A DNA stretch of 64,000 nucleotides from Actinopolyspora lacussalsi. Lineage in GTDB: Bacteria > Actinomycetota > Actinomycetes > Mycobacteriales > Pseudonocardiaceae. Every line of letters starts with the position of its first letter. Positions within the stretch are counted from its first letter, which is position 1. The notes beneath the pieces are model-generated. The model was not told the origin of the DNA and made no database searches. It saw only the letters and a list, made by a program, of their open reading frames with translations. Below are positions 33,330 through 42,557 of this stretch, piece after piece. A program made the position numbers and the translations under genes. The stretch is taken from assembly GCA_030803735.1 (NCBI GenBank), contig JAURUC010000001.1, forward strand, positions 3,489,501 through 3,553,500, given 5' to 3'.

Positions 33330-33972
33330 TGATCAGTATGGGGCTATGGCATCACCCTGCCGTACAGGTCTTCCTGTCATACAGGGATGCCGTTATCGGA
33401 CTCGTCGCTCTCGCGACGAAGAGACACCTCGTCCGGCGCGTGGGAATCCACCCGTTGGGCGAGGACGTATGGAAGGTGCCTACCTACCGTTCACCGACAA
33501 GCAGAACACCGGGGGGTGAGCTCCGCGATGCTGCCAGGTCGGGGGTCCGACAGCATCGCGGAGTCACCCCGTTCATCGTGCCTGTACATCAAAGCGTTAC
33601 ACCCTCAATATGGTGTGTCTCGGATCACATTTTGCGATCGGATCACGATATCGATCGATCGGGAACACGAACCGGGCTCAGTACGATACGGACAGTCATA
33701 CCCGGAGGGGAAAGTGTTGTTCGGACGGAATCAGAGAACACCTGATCACCGTGCTGGTCCCCGGCTGGCGAACGGAAACCGGACCGGTGCGAATTCCCGA
33801 GCGGGGCAACCAATGTAGCGTGGCTCACGGCACGGGGCACGGCGAAGCACACCGCCCCGCTCACCTCGCGAAACGCCGATCATAGTCCATTTCGGACCAA
33901 TGCCGCGCGGGGAGCGGAACCGCCCGGGTCCGGTACGACCGGACGAGCACCGGAACCCGAGCGGAGGCCCGC
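33330..33972. other. Gene-poor region with 20-bp hairpin
   Basis: No convincing gene; overlapping plus-strand readings around 33308-33885 have no family resemblance and no ribosome binding site. It contains the large hairpin 33513-33570 and an AT-richer stretch (33610-33700) with repeated GATC and CGATCG words. It ends before the fadA2 stop. Confidence 0.45.
33513..33570. repeat. 20-bp imperfect inverted repeat
   Basis: GGGGTGA, one bulged G, then CTCCGCGATGCTG pairs with CAGCATCGCGGAG and TCACCCC: 20 base pairs, one bulge, 17-base loop. There is no T-tract, so a simple terminator is unlikely. It is far (over 200 bp) from any gene start. Confidence 0.75.
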
Positions 33973-35250
33973 TCACCGTTCGACGACGGCGGTGAGCCCC
34001 TGACCACCGGCCGCGCAGATGGACACGAGTCCACGGCCGGAACCGCGCTCCGCCAGCAGCTTGGCCAGGGTCGCCACGATCCGCCCACCGGTCGCCGCGA
34101 AGGGGTGCCCGGCGGCGAGCGAGGAACCGTTCACGTTCAGTCGGTCGGTGTCGATCTCGCCCAGTGGTTCGCCCCGGCCCAGTCGCTCGGCGCAGAACTC
34201 GGGATCCTGCCAGGCCCGGAGCGTGCACAGCACCTGCGAGGCGAATGCCTCGTGGACCTCGTAGAAGTCGAAATCCCCGAGCGAGCCGCCCACCTGCTCC
34301 AGCAGCCTCGGCACGGCGTAGGCGGGAGCCATCAACAGCCCCTCGTCACCGCTGACGTAGTCCACCGCCTCGGAGACGAAGTCACCGATGTAGGCCAGCA
34401 CCGGCAGCTGGTGTCGCCGCGCCCACTCCTCGCTGGCGAGCAGCACCGTGGCCGCGCCGTCGGAGAGCGGGGTGGAATTGCCCGCCGTCATCGTGGCCCC
34501 CTCGCCCCGGCCGAACACGGGCTTGAGCTTGGCGAGCTTCTCCGTCGAGGAGTCCGGCCGCAGGTTCTGGTCACGCGTGAGTCCCTGGAACGGGGTGACC
34601 AGATCGTCGAAGAATCCCCGCTCGTAGGCGGCCCCGAGCCGCTGGTGACTGCGGGCGGCCAGCTCGTCCTGCTCCGCCCGCTCGATGCCCCACGCCTCCG
34701 CCGTCCTGGCGGCGTGCTCACCCATCGAGAGCCCGGTGCGGGGTTCCTCGTTGCGGGGAATACCGGGTACGACGTGCTTCGGCCGCAGGCCGGTCAGCGC
34801 CCCCAGCTTGGCAGCGGTGCCCTTGGCGTGGTTGGCGCGCAGCAGCACCCTGCGCAGCTCGTCGTTGAGCTCGATCGGTGCGTCGCTGGCCGAGTCCACT
34901 CCGCCGGCTATGCCGGATTCGAGTTGCCCCAGAGCGATCTTGTTCGCCACGGACACGACCGACTCCAGGCCGGTGGCGCAGGCCATCTGCACGTCGTGCG
35001 CGGGAGTCCGCGAATCGAGACCGGAGCCGAGCACGACCTCGCGCGCCAGGTTGAAGTCACGGCTGTGCTTGAGTACCGCACCGGCGACGAACTCACCGAC
35101 GCGCTGCCCGGACAGTCCGTAACGAGCCACCAAACCGTCGAGGGCGGCGGTGAGCATGTCCTGATTGGACGCACGCGCGTAGGGACCACCCGAACGTGCG
35201 AACGGGATTCGGTTGCCTCCGACGATGGCGACCCGGCGAGTTGTGGACAT
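33973..35250 (-). CDS. fadA2: Acetyl-CoA acyltransferase (thiolase), FadA2/FadI type
   Basis: A 425-residue thiolase with both active-site cysteines (Cys91 in VQMACATG; the late one in SICAAGGQG), the His of YEVHEAFASQ and NVNGSSLAAGHPFAATGGR. It cleaves 3-ketoacyl-CoA with CoA in the last beta-oxidation step. Its length and sequence fit mycobacterial FadA2, which is also encoded next to and divergent from fabG4. A 22-bp palindrome in the shared promoter (35315-35336) probably controls both directions. Confidence 0.92.
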   Translation of the reverse strand: MSTTRRVAIVGGNRIPFARSGGPYARASNQDMLTAALDGLVARYGLSGQRVGEFVAGAVLKHSRDFNLAREVVLGSGLDSRTPAHDVQMACATGLESVVSVANKIALGQLESGIAGGVDSASDAPIELNDELRRVLLRANHAKGTAAKLGALTGLRPKHVVPGIPRNEEPRTGLSMGEHAARTAEAWGIERAEQDELAARSHQRLGAAYERGFFDDLVTPFQGLTRDQNLRPDSSTEKLAKLKPVFGRGEGATMTAGNSTPLSDGAATVLLASEEWARRHQLPVLAYIGDFVSEAVDYVSGDEGLLMAPAYAVPRLLEQVGGSLGDFDFYEVHEAFASQVLCTLRAWQDPEFCAERLGRGEPLGEIDTDRLNVNGSSLAAGHPFAATGGRIVATLAKLLAERGSGRGLVSICAAGGQGLTAVVER

Positions 35251-35314
35251 GGCCGATTCCTCCGCACAGCTGGTCGACGAACACCCGGAACGGCGCCGGG
35301 CATGACTGGAAACT

Positions 35315-35336
35315 TAACCTACCGACGGGTAGCTTA
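35315..35336. promoter_or_regulatory. TetR-type operator between fadA2 and fabG4
   Basis: TAA-x-CTACC-GACG-GGTAG-x-TTA is a 22-bp palindrome with only the x positions unpaired. Its core CTAC-CGACGG-GTAG has the same 4-6-4 layout as two boxes before fadE5. It lies 65 bp from the fadA2 start and 40 bp from the fabG4 start. Confidence 0.65.
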
Positions 35337-35375
35337 TGCGTCGAGTGCCGGTCACGCATGGAGGAGTTGCTCGTA

Positions 35376-36713
35376 ATGGCGGATCCGTACAGCAAGCTGG
35401 TCACATCCCGGTACGGGCGGCGGTTGGCCAACCGTCTCGGGCTGCCCACCCCCACCCCGCTGCACAGGTACCGACCGGGTGACACGCTAGTCTCCGGCCC
35501 CGTACTGCTCGGGGAGACCGAAGGGGGCAGGCTCGGCGAAGCCGTGTCCGGAACCCTGCGGAAGGCGAACGCCGAGACGCACCGGAGTCGGGACGACGAC
35601 GCCGAGTACGCGGCGCTGGTCTTCGACGCCACCGGAATAACGAGCAGCACGGAACTCGGGGAACTGCACGAGTTCTTCGGCGACACGATCCGGCGAGTGG
35701 GCAAGTGCGGCAGGCTGCTCGTGCTGGGTACCCCGCCGGAGGAGATCGACGACCCCGCGGAGCGAACCGCGCAGCGCGCGCTGGAAGGATTCGTGCGCAC
35801 CGCGGGCAAGGAACTCAAACGCGGGGCCACCGCCCAGCTGGTCCACGTCTCCCGGGGCGGCGAGCGGGCGATCGACTCCACGCTGCGCTTCCTGCTCTCG
35901 TCGAAGTCGGCGTTCGTGTCCGGCCAGGTGATCCGCGTCGGAGCGGCCGAGGCACCCACCGTCGACGAAGCGCGACCGCTGCGCGACAAGGTCGCGCTGG
36001 TCACCGGCGCGTCACGAGGCATCGGCGCCGCCATCGCCGAGACCCTGGCCAGGGACGGAGCCCACGTGGTGTGCCTGGACGTCCCCGCACAGGGTGAGGA
36101 CCTGGCCGAGGTGGCCAACCGGATCGGCGGTTCGACGCTCCAACTCGACATCACCGCCGAGGACGCACCCCGGCAGCTGATCGAACACGTCGAACAACGG
36201 CACGACGGGCTCGACATCGTGGTGCACAACGCGGGCATCACGCGGGACAAGACCATCGGCCGGATGAGCCGGGACCAGTGGGAAGCGGTGCTGCGGGTCA
36301 ACCTCGCCGCCCAGGAACGGATCAACACCGCGCTGCTGGCCGACTCCTCCCCGCTCCGCAACGGCGGCAGGCTGGTCGGGATCGCCTCCATCAGCGGTAT
36401 CGCGGGCAACGTGGGGCAGGCGAACTACGCGACCTCCAAGGCTGGGGTGATCGGCCACGTGCAGGGCCTCGCACCGCGCGCCGCGGAACGCGGCGTGACG
36501 ATCAACGCCGTGGCCCCCGGATTCATCGAGACCGCGATGACGGCGGCCGTACCGCTGTTCGTGCGCGAGGCGGGCCGCAGGATGAACAGCCTCTCGCAGG
36601 GCGGGCTGCCGGTCGACGTCGCCGAGACCATCGCCTACTACGCGGATCCGGGGTCGGCCGGAGTGAACGGCAACGTGATCCGCGTGTGCGGACAGAGCCT
36701 GTTGGGGGCCTAG
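35376..36713 (+). CDS. fabG4: High-molecular-weight 3-oxoacyl reductase FabG4
   Basis: A 445-residue enzyme, twice the usual FabG size. Residues 1-200 are a degenerate Rossmann domain (KLVTSRYGRRLANRLGLP start); residues ~205-445 are a full SDR: LVTGASRGIGAAIAE, NAGITRDKTIGRM, and the catalytic Ser, Tyr and Lys near residues 338, 350 and 354 (GQANYATSKAG). HMw FabG4 reduces 3-oxoacyl-CoA with NADH. GAGGAG nine bases upstream of ATG 35376 fixes the start. htdX follows, so the pair covers the reduction and dehydration steps. Confidence 0.93.
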   Translation: MADPYSKLVTSRYGRRLANRLGLPTPTPLHRYRPGDTLVSGPVLLGETEGGRLGEAVSGTLRKANAETHRSRDDDAEYAALVFDATGITSSTELGELHEFFGDTIRRVGKCGRLLVLGTPPEEIDDPAERTAQRALEGFVRTAGKELKRGATAQLVHVSRGGERAIDSTLRFLLSSKSAFVSGQVIRVGAAEAPTVDEARPLRDKVALVTGASRGIGAAIAETLARDGAHVVCLDVPAQGEDLAEVANRIGGSTLQLDITAEDAPRQLIEHVEQRHDGLDIVVHNAGITRDKTIGRMSRDQWEAVLRVNLAAQERINTALLADSSPLRNGGRLVGIASISGIAGNVGQANYATSKAGVIGHVQGLAPRAAERGVTINAVAPGFIETAMTAAVPLFVREAGRRMNSLSQGGLPVDVAETIAYYADPGSAGVNGNVIRVCGQSLLGA

Positions 36714-36920
36714 TTCGTCTGCGGAACGGGCTGCGTGGGTGGTTCGGTGGCGGTGCCGATCGCGTGAGTGGTGGGAGTTCGGCTCGGGATGACTGAAGGA
36801 AACGAATCCGGGACCTGGGCAAGTCCTGTGTAAGGGCCCCGAGCAGCAGCATCCGTAGCAGGACGGACGAGCCCGATTACGACAAGTCCCGGCGGATTAC
36901 CGCAGGAAGGTGAGACTAGG

Positions 36921-37820
36921 ATGCCGACCGAGGAACTGAGCGAGTCACCGAACCTGGGCGCGCTCTACCTGAAGGCAGCGGGAACCGCACCGCTGCGGCG
37001 GGCCGGGCGGGACGCCGAGCTCCCGGACATCGAGTACGTCCGCTCCGGGATCACGATCGACCGCGAGCACCTGGCGGACTACAACCGGCTGTGCGGGTTC
37101 GGCACCCGCGACGAGCTGCCGATCACCTATCCGCACATCATCTCGTTCCCGCTGGCCGTGCGGCTGATGACCGATCGCGACTTCCCGTACCCGCTGGTCG
37201 GCCTGGTGCACGTGGCGAACCGCATCACGCGGTACGAGCCGGTGTCTGTGACCGACTCGATGACCCAGCGGGTGCGGCTGGCGAATCCGCGCCGCCACCC
37301 GAAGGGGCAGCAGTTCGACGTGATCACCGAGACCAGCGTCGACGATCGGCTCGTCTGGAGCGAGACGAGCACGTACCTGCGACGGGGTGCCTCGGACGAC
37401 TCCGTCCCCAGGCCGGAGGGAGTTCCGGAGGTGACCGCCGAGACTCCCACCGCGGTCTGGCGGCTGCCCGCGAACCTCGGCAGGCGCTATGCGGCCGTAT
37501 CCGGTGACCGCAATCCGATCCACCTGCACCCGCTCACGGCCAAGACGTTCGGCTTCCCCCGGACGATCGCGCACGGCATGTGGTCCAAGGCCCGCTGCCT
37601 CGCCGCCTTCGAGGGCAGACTGCCCGACGCCTGCACGGTCGAGGTGGAGTTCGCCAAGCCGGTGCTGCTTCCCTCCAAGGTGGACTTCACCGAACAACCC
37701 GATACCGAACAACCCCGCACCGAACGACCCGGCGAGTCGGACGCGGCGAAGCTCTTCGCGCTGCGCTCCGCCTCGGGCAAACCACACCTGAAGGGGCACC
37801 TGCACGGCCTGTCCGAGTGA
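36921..37820 (+). CDS. htdX: MaoC-like 3-hydroxyacyl dehydratase HtdX
   Basis: A 299-residue double hot-dog protein. The hydratase-2 motif is complete in the second half: YAAVSGDRNPIHLHPLTAKT (Asp196, His201) with FGFPRTIAHGMW. It interconverts (R)-3-hydroxyacyl and trans-2-enoyl thioesters. It follows fabG4 by 207 bp on the same strand; the same order occurs in mycobacteria (Rv0242c-Rv0241c). A short TEQPDTEQPRTERPG stretch near residue 240 is a small duplication inside a surface loop. Confidence 0.92.
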   Translation: MPTEELSESPNLGALYLKAAGTAPLRRAGRDAELPDIEYVRSGITIDREHLADYNRLCGFGTRDELPITYPHIISFPLAVRLMTDRDFPYPLVGLVHVANRITRYEPVSVTDSMTQRVRLANPRRHPKGQQFDVITETSVDDRLVWSETSTYLRRGASDDSVPRPEGVPEVTAETPTAVWRLPANLGRRYAAVSGDRNPIHLHPLTAKTFGFPRTIAHGMWSKARCLAAFEGRLPDACTVEVEFAKPVLLPSKVDFTEQPDTEQPRTERPGESDAAKLFALRSASGKPHLKGHLHGLSE

Positions 37821-37869
37821 CCCAGCTCCCACGTGGTCCCCGGCCGCCCGTGAGGGAACTCGCAGGTCA

Positions 37870-37888
37870 GTTACGCTTTGCTCGTAAC
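37870..37888. promoter_or_regulatory. Inverted repeat upstream of purS
   Basis: GTTACG-CTTTGCT-CGTAAC, 6-bp perfect arms, 60 bp before the purS start. It may be an operator or part of the promoter; it does not resemble the PurR box I know. Confidence 0.35.
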
Positions 37889-37947
37889 GCCGACCATCCG
37901 CGCCCGCGGTAGCGGGACGGATCCGCACAGTTTCCGGAGCGACGCCC

Positions 37948-38187
37948 GTGGCCCGAGTCGTTGTCGACGTAATGCCGAAGCAGGAGATCCTCGATCCGCA
38001 GGGACAGGCGGTTGCCAACGCGCTGCCCCGGCAAGGATTCGAGGGAATCTCGGAAGTCCGTCAGGGGAAGCGGTTCGAGCTGGAGGTCGACGACGGCGTC
38101 GACGACGACACGCTCGCCCGAATCGCGGAGAACTTCCTGGCCAACCCCGTGATCGAGGACTGGGCCGTGCGCCGGGTGGAATCGTGA
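37948..38187 (+). CDS. purS: Phosphoribosylformylglycinamidine synthase subunit PurS
   Basis: A 79-residue protein typical of PurS ([37 protein letters not shown]). PurS dimers hold PurQ and PurL together so ammonia passes between them in step four of purine synthesis. GTG start at 37948. Its TGA overlaps the purQ start by four bases (GTGA), and purL follows in the same way, making a tightly coupled three-gene operon. Confidence 0.96.
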   Translation: MARVVVDVMPKQEILDPQGQAVANALPRQGFEGISEVRQGKRFELEVDDGVDDDTLARIAENFLANPVIEDWAVRRVES

Positions 38188-38870
38188 GCGCCGCCGGGGC
38201 CAGGATCGGGGTCATCACCTTCCCGGGCTCGCTGGACGACGGCGACGCCCGCCGCGCGGTGCGCCGGGCGGGTGCCTCGGACGTGGCGCTGTGGCACGGT
38301 GACGCCGACCTGCACGGAGTGGACGCCGTGATCGTCCCCGGCGGGTTCAGTTACGGCGACTACCTGCGTTGCGGCGCCATCGCCAAGTTCGCGCCGGTCA
38401 TGACCGAGGTGGTGCGCGCGGCCGGGCAGGGCATGCCGGTGCTCGGGGTGTGCAACGGGTTCCAGGTGTTGTGCGAGGCCGGGCTGTTGCCCGGCGTGCT
38501 GACCCGCAACTCGGGGCTGCACTACGTCTGCCGCGACCAGTGGCTGCGCGTGGACAACAACACCAGCAGCTGGACCACCCGCTACGAACCCGGCGCCGAG
38601 CTGCTGATCCCGATCAAGCACGGCGAGGGCCGCTACGTGGCCGAGGAACCGGTGCTGGACCGCCTGGAGGGCGACGGCCGGGTGCTGTTCCGCTACGTGG
38701 ACGGCAACCCGAACGGCTCGCGACGCGACATCGCCGGAATCACCGACGAACGCGGCAGGGTCGCCGGGCTGATGCCCCACCCCGAGCACGCCGTCGATCC
38801 ACTCACGGGGCCCACCGACGACGGCCTCGGCATGTTCCTGTCCGCCCTCGACACCCTGGTGGCAGCATGA
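38184..38870 (+). CDS. purQ: FGAM synthase glutaminase subunit PurQ
   Basis: A 228-residue class I glutamine amidotransferase with the nucleophile Cys90 in [15 protein letters not shown] and the His/Glu pair in [10 protein letters not shown]. It releases ammonia from glutamine for PurL. GTG start overlapping purS; TGA overlaps the purL ATG by four bases (38867-38870). Confidence 0.96.
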   Translation: MSAAGARIGVITFPGSLDDGDARRAVRRAGASDVALWHGDADLHGVDAVIVPGGFSYGDYLRCGAIAKFAPVMTEVVRAAGQGMPVLGVCNGFQVLCEAGLLPGVLTRNSGLHYVCRDQWLRVDNNTSSWTTRYEPGAELLIPIKHGEGRYVAEEPVLDRLEGDGRVLFRYVDGNPNGSRRDIAGITDERGRVAGLMPHPEHAVDPLTGPTDDGLGMFLSALDTLVAA

Positions 38871-41200
38871 CCGACCCCACCCGCGAAGCCGCGACGCAGG
38901 ACCCGGCCACGCCGAACGGCGCCGAACCGGTGGACAGCGTCGAGCAGGCCGCACGGACCCCCGAACTCGACCAGCCGTACCGCGAGCTCGGCCTCGCCGA
39001 CGACGAGTACGAGCGCATCCGCGAGATCCTCGGGAGACGCCCCACCGAGGCCGAGCTGGCGATGTACTCGGTGATGTGGAGCGAGCACTGCTCCTACAAG
39101 TCCTCCAAGACGCACCTGAAGTACTTCGGTGAGACCACCACCGAGGAGATGCGCGCCAAGATGCTGGCGGGCATCGGTGAGAACGCGGGAGTCGTCGACA
39201 TCGGCGACGGCTGGGCGGTCACCTTCAAGGTGGAGAGCCACAACCACCCCTCGTACGTGGAGCCCTACCAGGGCGCGGCCACCGGTGTCGGAGGCATCGT
39301 GCGCGACATCATGGCGATGGGCGCGCGTCCCGTGGCGGTGGCCGACCCGCTGCGGTTCGGTCCGGCCGACGCCGACGACACCCGCCGCGTACTGCCCGGC
39401 GTAGTGGAGGGAGTCGGTGGCTACGGCAACTGCCTCGGGCTGCCCAACATCGGCGGCGAGGTGGTCTTCGACGAGTCCTACGCACGGAATCCGCTGGTCA
39501 ACGCGATGTGCGTCGGCGTGCTCAAGTCCGACGAGCTGCAGCTGGCACACGCCACCGGGGCGGGCAACAAGGTGATCCTGTTCGGTGCCCGCACCGGTCT
39601 GGACGGTATCGGCGGTGTCTCGGTGCTGGCCTCGGAGACCTTCAGCGGCGACGAGACCGGCAGTGGTCGCAAGAAGCTGCCCAGTGTGCAGGTGGGCGAT
39701 CCCTTCACCGAGAAGGTGCTCATCGAGTGCTGTCTGGAGCTCTACGGCTCGGACCTGGTCGTGGGGGTCCAGGACCTCGGTGGCGCCGGGCTCTCCTGCG
39801 CCACCTCCGAGCTGGCGGCGGCCGGTGACGGCGGCATGCGGATCGATCTGGACACGGTGCCGCTGCGGGCCGAGGGGATGAACCCGGCCGAGATCCTGTC
39901 CAGCGAGTCGCAGGAGCGGATGTGCGCGATCGTCCGCCCCGAGGACGTGGACTCCTTCATGGCGGTCTGCCGCAAGTGGGACGTGACGGCGACGGTCATC
40001 GGTGAGGTGACCGACGAGGAACACCTGCGGATCGACTGGCGGGGCGAGTGCGTGGTCGACGTCCCGCCCCGGACCGTGGCCGACGAGGGGCCGGTCTATC
40101 AGCGCCCGGTACGGCGCCCCGCGGAACAGGACCTGATCGCCGCGGACGACGCGAACACCCTGTCGCGCCCGGCCACGGCTGCCGAGCTGCGCGAGACCGT
40201 GCTGCGGATGGCGGCCTCGCCCAACCTGTGCTCCCGGGAGTGGGTGACCGGCCAGTACGACCACTACGTGCGAGGCAACACCGTGCTGGCGCAGCCCTCC
40301 GACGGGGGCGTGCTGCGGGTGGACGAGGAGACGGGCCGCGGCATCGCCGTGGCCACCGACTGCAACGCCCGCTACACCAGGCTCGATCCCTACGAGGGTG
40401 CGCGGCTGGCGCTGGCCGAGGCCTACCGCAACGTCGCGGTCACGGGCTCCAAGCCGGTGGCGGTCACCAACTGCCTCAACTTCGGCTCGGCCGAGGATCC
40501 CGGCGTGATGTGGCAGTTCCAGCAGTCGGTGCGGGGGCTGGCCGATGCGGCCGCCGAACTCGGCATCCCGGTCACCGGCGGCAACGTGAGCTTCTACAAC
40601 CAGACCGGTGGTGACCCGATCCTGCCGACACCGGTCGCCGGGGTGCTCGGGGTCATCGACGACGTGACCGCCCGGATCCCCACCGGTATCGGAGCGGCGC
40701 CGGGTGAGTCGCTGCTGCTGTTGGGAGACACCCGCGAGGAGTTCGGCGGTTCGGAGTGGAGCCGGGTGGTGCACGGCCACCTCGGCGGTACCCCGCCGCG
40801 AGTGGATCTGGCACGGGAACGGCTGCTCGCCGACGTGCTGGGGATCGGATCGCGGGACGGGCTGATCTCGGCCGCGCACGATCTCTCCGAGGGCGGACTG
40901 GCCCAGGCGCTGGTGGAGATGTCGTTGATCGGTGAGACCGGGGCGCGGATCGTGCTGCCGGAGGAGGCGGACCCGTTCGTGTGGCTGTTCGCCGAGTCGG
41001 CGGGTCGGGTCGCGGTGTCGGTGCCGCGCGGTGCGGAACTGAAGTTCACCGAGCTCTGCTCGGCGCGTGGTCTGCCCTGCTCGAAGATCGGCGTGGTGGA
41101 CGACGAGTCGCGGGCGCTGGAGATCCAGGGCGTCGGCGACATCCCGCTGTCGGAGCTGCGGGAGGTGTGGGAAGGCACGCTTCCCCGACTGTTCGGCTGA
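38867..41200 (+). CDS. purL: FGAM synthase subunit PurL
   Basis: A 777-residue small-type PurL. The start of the catalytic domain is [16 protein letters not shown] with the key His, followed by [22 protein letters not shown] and [16 protein letters not shown]; the second half repeats the fold ([23 protein letters not shown]). It uses ATP to turn FGAR into FGAM. The first ~35 residues (Thr/Ala/Pro-rich) are an extension. A hairpin at 41213-41248 probably ends the operon. Confidence 0.97.
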   Translation: MTDPTREAATQDPATPNGAEPVDSVEQAARTPELDQPYRELGLADDEYERIREILGRRPTEAELAMYSVMWSEHCSYKSSKTHLKYFGETTTEEMRAKMLAGIGENAGVVDIGDGWAVTFKVESHNHPSYVEPYQGAATGVGGIVRDIMAMGARPVAVADPLRFGPADADDTRRVLPGVVEGVGGYGNCLGLPNIGGEVVFDESYARNPLVNAMCVGVLKSDELQLAHATGAGNKVILFGARTGLDGIGGVSVLASETFSGDETGSGRKKLPSVQVGDPFTEKVLIECCLELYGSDLVVGVQDLGGAGLSCATSELAAAGDGGMRIDLDTVPLRAEGMNPAEILSSESQERMCAIVRPEDVDSFMAVCRKWDVTATVIGEVTDEEHLRIDWRGECVVDVPPRTVADEGPVYQRPVRRPAEQDLIAADDANTLSRPATAAELRETVLRMAASPNLCSREWVTGQYDHYVRGNTVLAQPSDGGVLRVDEETGRGIAVATDCNARYTRLDPYEGARLALAEAYRNVAVTGSKPVAVTNCLNFGSAEDPGVMWQFQQSVRGLADAAAELGIPVTGGNVSFYNQTGGDPILPTPVAGVLGVIDDVTARIPTGIGAAPGESLLLLGDTREEFGGSEWSRVVHGHLGGTPPRVDLARERLLADVLGIGSRDGLISAAHDLSEGGLAQALVEMSLIGETGARIVLPEEADPFVWLFAESAGRVAVSVPRGAELKFTELCSARGLPCSKIGVVDDESRALEIQGVGDIPLSELREVWEGTLPRLFG

Positions 41201-41212
41201 TCGTCTCCGGGT

Positions 41213-41248
41213 GAGTGCCGTCGACACCGACGCCTGTCGGCGGCACTC
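41213..41248 (+). terminator. Terminator hairpin after purL
   Basis: GAGTGCCGTCGACA pairs with TGTCGGCGGCACTC, 14 bp with one T-G pair and an 8-base loop, 12 bp beyond the purL stop. No T-tract, as usual in actinobacteria. Confidence 0.55.
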
Positions 41249-41380
41249 GCGCCGGAATCCGCAGCGGTGGTTGTTCGCGTACTCGGGTTTCGGTACGTGA
41301 GTCGGCGTCGCACGGTGTCGCGCCCGGTTCTCGTGGTTTCCCTCGAGCGACGAGCGGTCCCGCCCCGCGACGCGTCCGAC

Positions 41381-42199
41381 TCACCCGCGAGCCATCCGCT
41401 TGAGCTGGTCGTAGGAACCGTTGAACAGGTTCTTGTCCAACGGGGACGAGGTGTACTGCCAGAAGGTGTGGAACCCCCAGCCGTGCGGTAGCGGACCGAT
41501 GTAGTCGTTGTAGCGCGCGACCCACAGTGGATTGGTGTCGCTGAAGTCAGCGGCCACGCACTTGTTCCACCAGCTGGTGCTGGTGTAGATGGCGGGATTC
41601 CTGCCGGTCAGTTTCCGATAGGTGTCGCTGAAGTCCCGGATCCAGTCGGTCATGGCCGCCTTGCTCTTGCCGTAGCAGGTGGGGCCGTACGGGTTGTACT
41701 CGATGTCCAACGCGCCGGGCAGGGTTTTGCCGTCGGCGGACCAGCCACCTCCGTTGGCGACGAAGTAGCGCGCCTGGGCTGCTCCACCGGAACGGTCGGG
41801 CAGTGCGAAGTGGTAGGCGCCCCGGATCATTCCGACCTTGTACGAGCCGGTGTACTGGTGATTGAAGTCCGGACTGGTGTAGCCGGTCCCCTCGGTGGCC
41901 TTGACGTAGGCGAACCGCATTCCCTTGTTCCACCAGTGTCGCCAGTTGACCCAGTTCTGGTGGCCGCTCACGTCCATCCCCTTGACCGAGGGATTGCGTG
42001 CCGCGGCGGGATCGGCGGACGGATCACCGCCCTCGTTTTCACGGATCTGCGAGCCCATCTCGTGGCCCGCCCGCTGCTGTGCCGACGACGAGTCGCTCAC
42101 GGCCTGCGCGGAGGTGCCCAGCAGCAGTACCGCGCCGAACAACGCTGATAAGGCAACGGTCAGCGCTCGGGCGCGACCACATCCCCTCGAACGGTGCAT
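41381..42199 (-). CDS. Secreted GH25 lysozyme
   Basis: A 272-residue protein with a Sec signal (RARALTVALSALFGAVLLLG, cleavage near AQA). The GH25 barrel starts at VKGMDVSGHQNWVNW with the first catalytic Asp; ALDIEYNPYGP holds the Asp-x-Glu pair; IYTSTSWWNKC, PLWVARYND and FWQYTSS complete it. GH25 enzymes cut the muramic acid beta-1,4 link of peptidoglycan. GAGGGGA before ATG 42199 fixes the start. It is convergent with purL and divergent from the c-di-GMP enzyme. Confidence 0.93.
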   Translation of the reverse strand: MHRSRGCGRARALTVALSALFGAVLLLGTSAQAVSDSSSAQQRAGHEMGSQIRENEGGDPSADPAAARNPSVKGMDVSGHQNWVNWRHWWNKGMRFAYVKATEGTGYTSPDFNHQYTGSYKVGMIRGAYHFALPDRSGGAAQARYFVANGGGWSADGKTLPGALDIEYNPYGPTCYGKSKAAMTDWIRDFSDTYRKLTGRNPAIYTSTSWWNKCVAADFSDTNPLWVARYNDYIGPLPHGWGFHTFWQYTSSPLDKNLFNGSYDQLKRMARG

Positions 42200-42557
42200 G
42201 ATTGTCCCCTCGTGCTCGTCCCGCGGCCCGGGGGCGTGGCGTCGGTCCCCACGGGTAACCGCCGTTGTGGCATTCCGGTCGTGCGTGAAAGACTGCGATC
42301 GTTCCACCGCACCACTAGATATCGTGTTACCTTTTCACCACAACGAGGCAAATCGGACAACGCGCGTTTCGCAAAACTCGACCCGTTCGGGTGACATGAT
42401 CAGCCGATTCGATCTTTGTCAGCACTTCCCGCCAATTCACAGCGGCTAGCTACCCTGGGCGGCAACAGGTTCCGCGTTCGACCGACGGGTGGCATCGGCC
42501 GTATGCTCCCCACGTACTTTGCGCGGGCGACTACGAGAAGCGGAGGGCGCCGCGGGC
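42200..42557. other. Divergent promoter region
   Basis: 358 bp between the GH25 and CdgA-like genes. AT-rich words at 42316-42335 may belong to the lysozyme promoter. The sequence was checked for a ydaO (c-di-AMP) riboswitch, often found before lysozyme genes, and does not fit. Confidence 0.4.

Noticed and set aside
33308..33885. Overlapping plus-strand frames of 90-145 codons
   Set aside because: No ribosome binding site, no known family, mutually overlapping and crossing the 20-bp hairpin.
42200..42480. Possible ydaO-type riboswitch before the lysozyme gene
   Set aside because: Required conserved segments and stems are not present in the right order.
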